A stretch of 64,000 nt of DNA. Origin: Streptomyces sp. NBC_00078. Its GTDB lineage: Bacteria > Actinomycetota > Actinomycetes > Streptomycetales > Streptomycetaceae. Positions 27,265 to 36,381 of this stretch are shown here, one piece after another. The stretch covers positions 7,130,001-7,194,000 of the forward strand of contig NZ_JAPELX010000001.1 of NCBI RefSeq assembly GCF_026343335.1, in the 5' to 3' direction. Both the position numbers and the translations under genes were made by a program. Numbering within the stretch: position 1 is the first letter of the stretch; every line of letters starts with the position of its first letter. Under the pieces are notes generated by a model, which saw nothing but the letters and a program-made list of their open reading frames with translations, did no database searches and was not told the DNA's origin.

Positions 27265-30200
27265 ATGCGTTTCCGTCCTACGTCCCTGCTGCTCGCCGCC
27301 GTACTCGCGGCCGGCGGCACCACCCCGGCCCTGGCGGCCACCGCCGCCCCACCGGACCTCGTCCGGGACCCGGCCTCGTACGTCGACCCGCTCATCGGCA
27401 CCAGGAACGGCGGCAACGTCTTCCCGGGCGCCGTCACCCCGTTCGGCATGCTCTCCTGGAGCCCCGAGAACACCAGAGGCGACGCCACGCGCACGGCCGC
27501 GCCCGGCGGTTACCAATACGACGCCACCCGTATCCGCGGCTTCAGCCTCACCCACATGTCGGGCACCGGCTGTGCGGGCGGCAGCGGCGACATCCCGTTC
27601 TTCCCGTACGCCGGTGAGGTCACCTCCTCGCCCGCGAGCGACACCAAGGACGCCGTGTACGCGTCCGACTTCCGTCACGCCGACGAGACGGCCGAGCCAG
27701 GCCACTACAAGGTGGGACTGGCCTCCGGGGTCACCGCCGACCTCACGGCGACGGCCCGCACGGGCTCCGGCCGCTTCACCTACCCGGCCGGCAAGCCCGC
27801 CTCGCTCCTGATCCGCACAGCCAACTCCGAGGTGGGCTCCACCGATTCGTCGGTCCGCATCGACCCCGCGACCCGCACCGTGTCCGGCTCCGTCACCTCC
27901 GGCGACTTCTGCGGATACCTCGACCCCGAGGGCCAACGCCCCTACTACACCCTCTACTTCACCGCCCGCTTCGACCGAGCCTTCAAGTCGGCCGGCACAT
28001 GGCAGGACGACAGGCTGACCCCGGGGTCGACCTCGGCGAGCGGCGGCACGGGGGGCTTCTCCAAGGGCGGGCGGCCCGTCGCCGGCAAGGGCGCAGGCGG
28101 CTACGTCGAGTTCGAGCCCGGCGCAGGGCCGGTCAACGTCAGGGTCGGCATCTCGTACGTCAGCCAGGCGGGCGCCACCGCCAATCTCGCGGCCGAGGAC
28201 CCGTCGTACCGCTCGTTCGACGCGGTACGGGAGGCCGCCCGCCGGGCCTGGCGCGAGCGGCTGGGCGCCATCCGGGTCGGCGGCGGCACCGATGCCGGGC
28301 GCACCACCTTCTACACCGCGCTGTACCACGCGCTCCTCCACCCGAACGTCATCAGCGACACCGACCGCAGATACACCGGCAGCGACGGCCAAGTGCACCG
28401 GGTCGCCCGTGGGCACCGGGCCCAGTACGGCACCTTCTCCGGCTGGGACGTCTACCGGGACCAGGTGCAGCTGCTGACCCTCCTCAACCCGCGCACGGGC
28501 TCGGACATCGCGCAGTCGCTGTACGAACTCGCCGGACAGAACGGCGGCGTCTGGGACCGCTGGCTGCACGGCGCGAGCGGCACGCACGTCATGAACGGCG
28601 ACCCCTCACCCACCGCCCTCGCCGGTATCCGCGCCTTCGGCGGCACGGACTTCGACCTGCGCGGTGCCCTGAAGTCGCTCGTCAAGGCGGCCACGGTCCC
28701 CACCGGACAGGACCTGTCCTCCGCCGGTAAACCGGTGCTGTCCGTCGGCCAACGGCCCTCCCTCGACAAGTACATGAAGCTGCACTACATGCCGTCCGTC
28801 TCCAACGCCTGGGGTGGTGCCGCCGAGACCCTGGAGATGTCCGGCGCCGACTTCTCCCTCTCCCAACTCGCCGCGGCAGCAGGGGAGAAGGACACCTCGG
28901 CCGCCTTCGCCGCGCGCTCACAGTGGTGGCAGAACAACTTCGACATCGCCGCCGACCCGACCGGTGGCTACATCGCGGACCGCAAGGCGGACGGCAGCTG
29001 GGTCACCGGCTTCACCCCGGCCACCGGCAGCGGCTTCGTCGAGGGTACGGCCGCCCAGTACACCTGGATGGTCCAGCACAACCCGGCCGGCCTGTTCGCG
29101 GCGATGGGCGGCAAGGACAAGGCGCTCGCCCGCCTCGACTCCTTCTTCCACGACGCCGACGGCGGCTGGGCCTTCACCGGCAGCGGCGGCGACAAGTCCG
29201 AGCTGGACAACGAGCCGTCCATCAACGTGCCCTACCTCTACGACTACGCGGGCGCGCCCTACAAGTCACAGGAGACGGTGCGCGCGGCGATGCGGCAGCT
29301 GTGGTCCACCGAACCCGCCGGCATCCCCGGCAACGACGACCTCGGAGCGATGTCCTCCTGGTACGTCTTCTCCGCGCTGGGAATGTACCCCCAGGTGCCG
29401 TCCCGTGCCGAACTCGCCCTCGCCTCACCGCTGTTCCCGCGCATCGAGATCGACCGGCCCCACGGCAACGACATCTCCATCCGCGCGAACGGCGCCGCCG
29501 CAGACGCTCCGTACATCCACTCCCTGAAGGTCAACGGCCGTACCAGCGAACGGCCTTGGCTGGCGGCCTCCCTCGTGCGCGACGGCGGCACGCTCGACTA
29601 CACGCTCTCCGGTACGCCGGACAAGGAGTGGGGGAGCGACCCGTCCGACGCCCCGCCCTCCTTCCGCGCGGGCGAGCAGCCGTACCAGATCGGCGTCGGC
29701 CCGACCACGGCGACCATCGCTCCGGGCGGCAGCACGAACGTCGGCATCCGAGCCCTGTCGCTGAGCGGCGGCACGGGACCCGAGGTGCGGTTCAAGGCCG
29801 AGACACCCGACGGGGTCAGCGCGACTCCCGCCGAAGGGACGGTCGTCGACGGATCACAGGAGATCACTCTCGGCTCGTCCAAGGGCATGAAGCAGGGGTT
29901 CTACGACGTCAGGATCACGGTGACCTCGGGCGGCACCTCGTACGAGCAGCCCGTGGCCCTGACGGTGGCCGCTCCCGGCACCCTCCTCGCGGCCTACGAC
30001 AACACCGGCATCTCGGACGACGAAGGGGAGCACGACGAGGCCGACTTCGACGGCGGCGGCTGGAGCTACTCCCGCCAGGCCCTCATGGCGGCCGGCCTCA
30101 CACCGGGCGGACACGGCACGGTCGACGGGCTGGCCTTCAACTGGCCGAACTCGCCGAGCGCCCGTCCGGACAACGCGGCGGCGGACGGCCAGACCGTCGA

Positions 30201-30537
30201 ACTCGCCGACCCCGCACGCAAGTTGTCCTTCATCGGCAGCGCGGTCAACGGCGACCAGCAGACCAGGGCCACCATCACCTACTCCGACGGCACCACCGAC
30301 ACGATCGGCCTCGCCTTCACCGACTGGACCGTCGGCGGCGGCGCCGGGGCCGTCCAGTACGGCAACGAGGTCGTCGCGAAGACCGCGTACCGGAATGTCT
30401 CGGGCGCGGACAAGGATCCGGTGGCGACCTACGTCTTCGCCACCAGGCCGTTCGCGGCGCCGGAGGGGAAGACGATCGCGGGCGTGACACTGCCACAGAA
30501 CACGGACCTGCACGTGTTCACCCTCGCGACCGCCTGA
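27265..30537 (+). CDS. Secreted GH92 family alpha-mannosidase-like enzyme
   Basis: A 1090-residue protein with a Sec signal peptide (cleavage near TPALAATA). The GH92 N-terminal beta-sandwich opens with VDPLIGTRNGGNVFPGAVTP and GFSLTHMSGTGC. The helical barrel follows, with LYHALLHPNVISD, GTFSGWDVYRDQ, and the catalytic acid/base region near NEPSINVPYLYDYAG and GNDDLGAMSSWYVF. After about residue 815 come beta-rich modules, one of NPCBM-associated type (IAPGGSTNVGIRAL). GH92 enzymes are calcium-dependent exo-alpha-mannosidases. The ATG at 27265 has GAAGGAGGAGG upstream; the frame's earlier start has no signal peptide. Two GACAACGTTGTC-type sites lie upstream. The linkage specificity is unknown. 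Confidence 0.9.
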   Translation: MRFRPTSLLLAAVLAAGGTTPALAATAAPPDLVRDPASYVDPLIGTRNGGNVFPGAVTPFGMLSWSPENTRGDATRTAAPGGYQYDATRIRGFSLTHMSGTGCAGGSGDIPFFPYAGEVTSSPASDTKDAVYASDFRHADETAEPGHYKVGLASGVTADLTATARTGSGRFTYPAGKPASLLIRTANSEVGSTDSSVRIDPATRTVSGSVTSGDFCGYLDPEGQRPYYTLYFTARFDRAFKSAGTWQDDRLTPGSTSASGGTGGFSKGGRPVAGKGAGGYVEFEPGAGPVNVRVGISYVSQAGATANLAAEDPSYRSFDAVREAARRAWRERLGAIRVGGGTDAGRTTFYTALYHALLHPNVISDTDRRYTGSDGQVHRVARGHRAQYGTFSGWDVYRDQVQLLTLLNPRTGSDIAQSLYELAGQNGGVWDRWLHGASGTHVMNGDPSPTALAGIRAFGGTDFDLRGALKSLVKAATVPTGQDLSSAGKPVLSVGQRPSLDKYMKLHYMPSVSNAWGGAAETLEMSGADFSLSQLAAAAGEKDTSAAFAARSQWWQNNFDIAADPTGGYIADRKADGSWVTGFTPATGSGFVEGTAAQYTWMVQHNPAGLFAAMGGKDKALARLDSFFHDADGGWAFTGSGGDKSELDNEPSINVPYLYDYAGAPYKSQETVRAAMRQLWSTEPAGIPGNDDLGAMSSWYVFSALGMYPQVPSRAELALASPLFPRIEIDRPHGNDISIRANGAAADAPYIHSLKVNGRTSERPWLAASLVRDGGTLDYTLSGTPDKEWGSDPSDAPPSFRAGEQPYQIGVGPTTATIAPGGSTNVGIRALSLSGGTGPEVRFKAETPDGVSATPAEGTVVDGSQEITLGSSKGMKQGFYDVRITVTSGGTSYEQPVALTVAAPGTLLAAYDNTGISDDEGEHDEADFDGGGWSYSRQALMAAGLTPGGHGTVDGLAFNWPNSPSARPDNAAADGQTVELADPARKLSFIGSAVNGDQQTRATITYSDGTTDTIGLAFTDWTVGGGAGAVQYGNEVVAKTAYRNVSGADKDPVATYVFATRPFAAPEGKTIAGVTLPQNTDLHVFTLATA

Positions 30538-30545
30538 GGTCTCCT

Positions 30546-30580
30546 CCGCCACGCCCGGCACCGGACACCGGGCGTGGCGG
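30546..30580. terminator. Bidirectional terminator between GH92 and AhpD-like genes
   Basis: CCGCCACGCCCGG and CCGGGCGTGGCGG form a perfect 13-bp stem between two convergent genes. Confidence 0.8.
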
Positions 30581-30590
30581 TCCCGTGCCT

Positions 30591-31079
30591 TCAGCCGGCC
30601 GTCGCGGCGGCGAACATGCCGACCTCGTAGGAACCGCCCTTCTGGTGCACGATCACGGCGAGCCGGTTGGCCGCGTTGATCTGTGCGACCAGGCAGACCA
30701 GCGCGGCGAGCTGGTCGTCGTCGAAGTGCTCCCGCACCCGGTCCCAGGTCCCGTCGGACACGCCCTGGCCGGCGTCGGCGAGCCGGGTCCCCTCCTCGGC
30801 GAATGCCAGCGCGGCCCGCTCGGCCTCGGTGAACACGGTGGACTCGCGCCAGGCGGCGGCCAGGTTCAGCCGCAGCGAGGTCTCGCCGGCGGCCGCCATC
30901 TCCTTGGTGTGGAAGTCGATGCACCAGCCGCAGCCGTTGATCTGGCTGACCCGCAGCGACACCAGTTCCTGGGTGGAGGCGGGCAGCGGCGACTGCTGGA
31001 TCACCAGGCTGCTGTTGGCGAACCGCTTGGAGAACTTGCTGGAGATCTCGTTGTCGAAGAGATTGAATCGGGCGTCCAT
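30591..31079 (-). CDS. Carboxymuconolactone decarboxylase/AhpD-like protein
   Basis: A 162-residue AhpD-fold protein with the redox pair in NGCGWCIDFH (CxxC plus downstream His), followed by the helical core (TEAERAALAFAEEGTRLAD). Such proteins act as alkylhydroperoxidases or disulfide reductases. It is divergent from an ECF41 sigma factor gene, the classic ECF41 arrangement in which the sigma factor drives a carboxymuconolactone decarboxylase-, oxidoreductase- or epimerase-type gene. A promoter resembling the ECF41 consensus lies 42 bp upstream. The ATG at 31079 follows AGGACAAGG. The physiological substrate is unknown. Confidence 0.88.
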   Translation of the reverse strand: MDARFNLFDNEISSKFSKRFANSSLVIQQSPLPASTQELVSLRVSQINGCGWCIDFHTKEMAAAGETSLRLNLAAAWRESTVFTEAERAALAFAEEGTRLADAGQGVSDGTWDRVREHFDDDQLAALVCLVAQINAANRLAVIVHQKGGSYEVGMFAAATAG

Positions 31080-31120
31080 GACCTTGTCCTCACGTGTGGC
31101 GTTGTACGGGTCGAACAAGA

Positions 31121-31147
31121 GATGCCGGCGCCCGGCATCCTGTGACG
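31121..31147 (-). promoter_or_regulatory. ECF41-type promoter for the AhpD-like gene
   Basis: On the minus strand CGTCACA, 16 bases, then CATC: each box is one base off the ECF41 consensus TGTCACA-N16-CGTC. Position fits a transcript starting about 35 bases before the ATG at 31079. Confidence 0.55.
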
Positions 31148-31181
31148 GGACGACCGTGTGACGTACGCCACCGCCGCCGGG

Positions 31182-31208
31182 TGTCACACGGGTGCGGTGG
31201 CCGGCGTC
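31182..31208 (+). promoter_or_regulatory. ECF41-type promoter for the sigma factor gene
   Basis: TGTCACA, exactly 16 bases, then CGTC: a perfect match to the published ECF41 promoter consensus. It lies 43 bp before the sigma factor GTG start, implying autoregulation. Confidence 0.8.
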
Positions 31209-31250
31209 CTATGCGTGATGTCGTCGAGAGCGAGCAGGCAGGAGCAGCCG

Positions 31251-32156
31251 GTGAACAGCGAGTACGGGGATCACCCGCCGGACACGGCCACCGATTCGTT
31301 CGTCGCCCACCGCAATCTGCTGTTCACGGTTGCCTACGAGATGCTCGGCTCGGCCGCCGACGCGGAGGACGTCCTGCAGGAGACCTGGCTGCGCTGGTCG
31401 GGCGTCGAACTCGGCACGGTGCGTGATCACCGCGCCTACCTGGTCCGGATCACCACCCGCCAGGCGCTGAGCCGGCTGCGCACACTCGGCCGCCGCAAGG
31501 AGTCCTACGTCGGCACCTGGCTGCCCGCGCCGCTGCTGACCACCCCGGACGTCGCCGAGGACGTGGAGCTGGCGGACAGCGTCTCGATGGCGATGCTGCT
31601 GGTGCTGGAGACGCTCACGCCGACCGAGCGGGCGGTGTTCGTGCTGCGCGAGGTGTTCGACCTCGGGTACGACGAGATCGCCGAGGCCGTCGACAAGAAC
31701 CCGGCCGCGGTGCGCCAGATCGCGCACCGGGCACGCGCCCATGTCGCCGCGCGCCGCCCGCGCGGGGGCGTGTCCCCGGCCGAGACCCGGGACGCGCTCG
31801 ACGCCTTCCAGCGGGCGGTCCAGACGGGTGACCTGCAGGGACTGCTCGACATCCTCGCGCCGGACGTCGTCTTCCTGGGCGACGGCGGCGGCGTCAGGCA
31901 GGCCGTCCTCCAGCCCGTCGTGGGGGCCGACAAGGTGGCGCGTCTGCTGGCGGCGGGGGTGGGCAGGATCCCGCCCCGGTCGCTGCGGCCGGCCCAGGTC
32001 AACGGCCTCCCGGCACTGGTCGTCCGCTTCGACGACGAGATCGACACCGTGGTGGCGCTGCGCGTCGACAACGGCCTCATCACCGGCTTCTACGCCGTGC
32101 GCAACCCCGCGAAGCTGTCGCACATGGGACAGGAGACCGCACTGAGCCTCCAGTAG
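31251..32156 (+). CDS. ECF41-group RNA polymerase sigma factor (SigJ-like)
   Basis: A 301-residue ECF sigma factor: region 2 (LLFTVAYEMLGSAADAEDVLQETWLRW), region 4 (LTPTERAVFVLREVFDLGYDEIAEAV) and a fused SnoaL-like C-terminal domain (about residues 185-301). The group's diagnostic motifs are present: WLPAP in the linker, DGGG, and NPAKL near the C-terminus. In ECF41 factors the C-terminal domain takes the place of an anti-sigma factor and tunes activity. GGAG six bases before the GTG at 31251 sets the start; an ATG at 31218 would leave almost no leader after the promoter. Its likely targets are itself and the divergent AhpD-like gene. Confidence 0.92.
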   Translation: MNSEYGDHPPDTATDSFVAHRNLLFTVAYEMLGSAADAEDVLQETWLRWSGVELGTVRDHRAYLVRITTRQALSRLRTLGRRKESYVGTWLPAPLLTTPDVAEDVELADSVSMAMLLVLETLTPTERAVFVLREVFDLGYDEIAEAVDKNPAAVRQIAHRARAHVAARRPRGGVSPAETRDALDAFQRAVQTGDLQGLLDILAPDVVFLGDGGGVRQAVLQPVVGADKVARLLAAGVGRIPPRSLRPAQVNGLPALVVRFDDEIDTVVALRVDNGLITGFYAVRNPAKLSHMGQETALSLQ

Positions 32157-32158
32157 CC

Positions 32159-32188
32159 GGGGGACGCGCCGCGCTCGACGCGTCCCCC
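32159..32188. terminator. Terminator between the sigma factor and second GH92 genes
   Basis: GGGGGACGCG and CGCGTCCCCC form a perfect 10-bp stem, starting 3 bp after the sigma factor stop; the genes are convergent. Confidence 0.8.
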
Positions 32189-32208
32189 AGGGGCCCCAAC
32201 CCGGCTGC

Positions 32209-35200
32209 TCAGGCGAGCAGTTCGACCTCCGACACCACCGCCTCGCCGTCGAGGACCAGACGGTACTTCCCGTACGTGCCCGGAGACTGGACGGTGAACG
32301 CGCGTGTCTGCCGGTCCCATCGGAAGGACTCGCCGGACCGGATGTCCAGGGTCTTCCAGGTGGTCCCGTCGTCCGAGCCCTGGAGCGTCCAGCCGGTCGG
32401 CGCCAGGGCGCGGTCGGCGGACGAGGTCACCGTGTACTGGAGGCCCTTGACCGCCCCGGAGACCGGCAGGTCCACGGACGTCACGGTGGCGTCCGTCGCC
32501 GACGTGTTGTCGAACAGCGCCCCGTCACCCTTCAGCACGTCCGCACGAGGCGTCGGCACCTTGTCGTCCTGCGTGATCGACACGGGCGCCGCACCCTTGC
32601 CCGTGCCCCAGGACGAGGGCTTCGGCCCCAGGTCGAAGTCCAGGACGCCGCCCTTCTCCAGCAGCGAGTGAGGGAGCGAAGTCCTCGTCCACGTACGGCC
32701 GTTGACCTTCAGCCCCTGCACGTACACGTTCTTCGCGCAGTTCTTCGGCGCCTTGACGACGAGGTCGTGCCCGTTCTCCAGGTGCACCGTCGCCTTCTTG
32801 AACAGCGGGGAGCCGATCGCGTACTCGCCGCTGCCCATCACCAGCGGATAGAAGCCGAGCGAGGAGAACAGGTACCAGGCCGACTGCTCGCCGTTGTCCT
32901 CGTCGCCGTGGTAGCCCTGCCCGATCTCGCTGCCGGTGTACAGGCGGGAGAGCACCTCACGGACGTTCTTCTGCGCCTTGTACGGCTCGCCCGCAGCGTC
33001 GTACATGTAGTTGACGTGGTGCGCGACCTGGTTGGAGTGCCCGTACTGGCCCATCCGGACGTCCCGCGCCTCGGTCATCTCGTGGATGACACCGCCGTAG
33101 GAGCCGACGAAGTCCGGGGACGCCGTCTCCGGGGTGGCGAAGTACTCGTCGAGCTTGTCCGCGAGCCCCTTGCGGCCGCCGTACAGGTTGGCCAGGCCCC
33201 GGCTGTCCTGCGGGGCGGTGAAGGCGTAGCCCCAGCCGTCGGTCTCCGTGTAGTCGTAACCCCACACGCGCGGGTCGTACGTGGCGGAGTCCACCCGCCA
33301 GTGGCCCCCCGCGTCCTTGCCCTGGAAGAAGCCCGCCCTGGGGTCGAAGAGGTTCACATAGTCCCGGGCGCGGTTGAGGAAGTACTCCGACTCCTCGTTG
33401 TAGCGCCTCTCGCCCGTCTTTTTGTAGAGGGCCTGCCCCATCCGCGCGATGCCGTAGTCGTTGACGTAGCCCTCCATCGCCCACGACAGGCCCTCGCCGG
33501 TGTCGGTGCTCGTGTAGCCGAGGAAGGGCGAGGTCGCCATGCCCTTGCGGCCCACGCCCGACGCCGGCGGCACGACCGTCGCGTTCTTCACGGCAGCGTC
33601 GTAGGCCGCCTTCGCGTCGAAGTGGACGCCCTTGACGTACGCGTCCGCGAAGGCCACGTCCGAGGAGGTGCCGGTCATCAGGTCCGCGTAGCCGGGGGAG
33701 GACCAGCGCGAGGTCCAGCCGCCGTCCTTGTACTGCTGCACGAACCCGTCGACCATCTCGCCCGCCTGAGAGGGCGTCAGGAAGGAGTACGCCGGCCAGG
33801 TGGTCCGATAGGTGTCCCAGAAGCCGTTGTTGACGTACACCTTGCCGTCCACGATCTCCGCGCCGGTGTGGGTCGGGGTGTCGGGGCCCGGCATCGGCGA
33901 GAACGGCGAGGCGTACTGGTCCTTCGAACCGACCTTCTCGAAGCCGGAGTTGGGGTACAGGTACAGCCTGTACATGCTGGAGTAGAGGGTGGTGAGCTGG
34001 TCCGGCGTCGCACCCTCGACCTCGACCTTGCCGAGCAGCCTGTCCCAGGTGTGCCGGGCGCGGTTCTTCACCGTGTCGAAGGACGTGCCGTCCGGGATCT
34101 CCTGGCGGAGGTTGTCCTTGGCCTGGTCGACGCTGATCAGCGAGGTGGCGAGGCGGAGGGTGACCGTGCGGCCGGAGCCCGCGTCGAACCGCAGGTAGCC
34201 CTTGACCCCGCTGGAGGACCCGTCCTTCACCGGCTTGTCGAACGCGCCGTACACGAACAGCCGGGTCGCCCCCGTCGACAGCCCGGACTTCACGTCCGAG
34301 TAGCCGGTGACGACCCCGTTCTCCTTGTCGAGGGTGAGCCCCGCCTGCTCCGTCACGTTGTCGAAGACGACGCTCGCGTCGTCGCCCGGGTAGGTGAAGC
34401 GCAGGGCGGCCGCGTGGTCGGTCGGGGTCATCTCGGCCTTCAGACCGTTCTCGAACCGCACCCCGTAGTAGTACGGCCGCGCGGTCTCGTTCTCGTGCCG
34501 GAAGGCCAGCTCCCGCGCCTGACGGCCGGTGTCCGGGGTGCCGGACGCGGCGGACGGCATCACCTGGAAGGTCTGCCGGTCGCCCATCCAAGGGCTCGGC
34601 TCGTGGCTCGCGCTGAAGGCCTGGATCGTCGGCAGGTTGTCGTCGTTGTTGGCCCGCGCGTAGTCGTACAGCCAGCTCAGCGAGGACGCGTTGGTCACCG
34701 GCGTCCAGAAGTTGAAGCCGTGCGGCACGGCGGTCGCGGGGAAGTTGTTGCCGCGCGAGAAGCCGCCGCTGGAGTTGGTGCCGCGGGTGGTGAGGGCGTA
34801 GTCGGACAGATGGGCCTTCGGCTTCCCGGGTGCCACGCTCAGAATCGAGATGTCGTCCAGCCAGCCGCGGAACTCCGCCGGGCCCTTGGGGGAGTCGTAC
34901 GCCACCAGGATCCGGTCGACGGTCCTGCCGGCCGCGACGGACCCGATCCGTGAGACGACGTTGTTCCACTGGTTGACGTAGAGGATCTTGGCCGCGCCCT
35001 GCGCCTGCGGCGAGAGCCCGAAGCCGTGCTGGTCACTCGCGCCCAGGCCGCTCAGATAGGTGCCGTCCGTGAAGGCCAGGTCGACGGAGACATTCGTGGC
35101 GTCGTAGTCCCGGTCGCCGTCCGCCATGGACGGGAAGATCCGGTACGACAGCTCGGTGTCCCGGCCGACGGCCACGTTCACGTCGAAGATCTTGTTGTAC

Positions 35201-36012
35201 GAGTACGCCCGCCCGTCGACGGTGTGCCGACCGGCGTAGCGCAGGGCCCTCTTTCCGGTGAATCCGGCGCCCGCCTTCGCGGTGGGCGACCCGCTCGGGC
35301 CGCGGTCGACCAGCGAGAGCATGTCCTGCGGCACCGGGCCGCCGCTGCCGCCCGTGGAGAACTGCACGTCGGCGAGTTGCAGGATGTCGTCGGCGCCGTT
35401 GTTTTTCGTGATGTCGAGCCGGAAGTGCTGGTACTCGGCGGGCTCGGCCAGGTCGTAGGACTTCGTCTGGAAGCGCTCGGCGAAGGACTCGCCGGTGCGG
35501 CTGTCGAGGGTCTTCCAGTCCTTGCCGTCGGTGGAGCCCTGCAGGGTCCAGTCCTTCGGGTCGCGCTCGGCGGAGTCGTTGGCCGAGGTGAGCGCGTACG
35601 TCACGAGCCTGACCGGCTTGTCCAGGTCGAACTCGGCCCAGCCGGTGGGCGCGAACGTCAGCCACTTGGTGCCGGACTCGCCGTCGACGAGGTTCTCCTT
35701 CACCTCGCCGCCGCCCGTGTTCTCGGCACTGGCCCGCACGTCCGTCACATGGTCGGTGACGTTGCCCGGGATGCCGCTGCTGTAGCCGCCGTCGACGCCC
35801 GAGGCCCGCTTGCCGCCGTCCGGTGCCGTGTCGACCGTGTTCAGCCAGTCCGGCGCCGGGTCACCCGCCTCGAACGAGGACGCGAACCCCTTGTCGGCGG
35901 CCTTCGCCTGCGCCGGCAGCGCGGTCGCCGCCCCCTGCGAGCCGATCGCCAAGGCAAAGGCGGCCGCGAACACGACCGCCGGACCCCAGCTGTGCCGAGC
36001 TCTGTGCCGCAT
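32209..36012 (-). CDS. Large secreted GH92 alpha-mannosidase-like enzyme with two F5/8C-like modules
   Basis: A 1267-residue exported protein. Signal peptide at about 1-38. Residues about 85-215 form an F5/8C-like discoidin module (SGTKWLTFAPTGWAEFDL, DWTLQGSTDGKDW), followed by a jelly-roll stretch to about 390. The GH92 core spans about 400-1130: AVPHGFNFWTPVTN, NGFWDTYRTTWPAYSFL, SSDVAFADAYVKG, GYHGDEDNGEQSAWYLFSSLG. A second F5/8C-like module ends the protein (GWTLQGSDDGTTWKTLDIRSG). The ATG at 36012 has a GGGAGGG site. The same GACAACGTTGTC operator as the first GH92 gene lies 29 bp upstream. It likely removes alpha-mannose from polysaccharides or glycoproteins outside the cell. Confidence 0.9.
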   Translation of the reverse strand: MRHRARHSWGPAVVFAAAFALAIGSQGAATALPAQAKAADKGFASSFEAGDPAPDWLNTVDTAPDGGKRASGVDGGYSSGIPGNVTDHVTDVRASAENTGGGEVKENLVDGESGTKWLTFAPTGWAEFDLDKPVRLVTYALTSANDSAERDPKDWTLQGSTDGKDWKTLDSRTGESFAERFQTKSYDLAEPAEYQHFRLDITKNNGADDILQLADVQFSTGGSGGPVPQDMLSLVDRGPSGSPTAKAGAGFTGKRALRYAGRHTVDGRAYSYNKIFDVNVAVGRDTELSYRIFPSMADGDRDYDATNVSVDLAFTDGTYLSGLGASDQHGFGLSPQAQGAAKILYVNQWNNVVSRIGSVAAGRTVDRILVAYDSPKGPAEFRGWLDDISILSVAPGKPKAHLSDYALTTRGTNSSGGFSRGNNFPATAVPHGFNFWTPVTNASSLSWLYDYARANNDDNLPTIQAFSASHEPSPWMGDRQTFQVMPSAASGTPDTGRQARELAFRHENETARPYYYGVRFENGLKAEMTPTDHAAALRFTYPGDDASVVFDNVTEQAGLTLDKENGVVTGYSDVKSGLSTGATRLFVYGAFDKPVKDGSSSGVKGYLRFDAGSGRTVTLRLATSLISVDQAKDNLRQEIPDGTSFDTVKNRARHTWDRLLGKVEVEGATPDQLTTLYSSMYRLYLYPNSGFEKVGSKDQYASPFSPMPGPDTPTHTGAEIVDGKVYVNNGFWDTYRTTWPAYSFLTPSQAGEMVDGFVQQYKDGGWTSRWSSPGYADLMTGTSSDVAFADAYVKGVHFDAKAAYDAAVKNATVVPPASGVGRKGMATSPFLGYTSTDTGEGLSWAMEGYVNDYGIARMGQALYKKTGERRYNEESEYFLNRARDYVNLFDPRAGFFQGKDAGGHWRVDSATYDPRVWGYDYTETDGWGYAFTAPQDSRGLANLYGGRKGLADKLDEYFATPETASPDFVGSYGGVIHEMTEARDVRMGQYGHSNQVAHHVNYMYDAAGEPYKAQKNVREVLSRLYTGSEIGQGYHGDEDNGEQSAWYLFSSLGFYPLVMGSGEYAIGSPLFKKATVHLENGHDLVVKAPKNCAKNVYVQGLKVNGRTWTRTSLPHSLLEKGGVLDFDLGPKPSSWGTGKGAAPVSITQDDKVPTPRADVLKGDGALFDNTSATDATVTSVDLPVSGAVKGLQYTVTSSADRALAPTGWTLQGSDDGTTWKTLDIRSGESFRWDRQTRAFTVQSPGTYGKYRLVLDGEAVVSEVELLA

Positions 36013-36040
36013 ACGCCAGCACCCTCCCTGCGGTCATTAG

Positions 36041-36052
36041 GACAACGTTGTC
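36041..36052. promoter_or_regulatory. LacI-type palindrome, copy 3 (second GH92 gene)
   Basis: GACAACGTTGTC, identical to the site at 27053, lies only 29 bp upstream of the second GH92 start, where binding would block transcription. Confidence 0.7.
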
Positions 36053-36242
36053 AACTTCGACGCGCAGAGACCAGTAGTGGGCCAAGTGGCCAGTGATGTC
36101 AAGGGTGTTGCCTGTGGCATTCGGGGCCTATGTCGCGGATTTTTCCGGCAAGGTGGTCACAGGCGCCTCATATTTCCTGGAGGTCTCAACTCGGATAAGA
36201 CCATTGGCCAACCTTGCATTCGATCTTGCTCCGTTGGCGGGA

Positions 36243-36258
36243 AGTGGACTATACCTGT
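36243..36258. promoter_or_regulatory. DasR-responsive element (dre)-like site upstream of ngcE
   Basis: AGTGGACTATACCTGT fits the dre consensus ASTGGTCTAGACCAST in 13 of 16 positions, counting S as G or C. It lies 124 bp before the ngcE start. DasR is the GlcNAc-sensing GntR regulator that controls chitin and amino-sugar genes. Confidence 0.55.
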
Positions 36259-36381
36259 CGGCGATTCATCCGATCCGTTCTTCACGATCCGCACTTCCTG
36301 CACGACCCTGCTTGACCTGACCGCGGTGCCGGGGAGGATCCGGTTCACCGCCTGAGTCCTGGAGAAGGCGAGGACTTGAGC

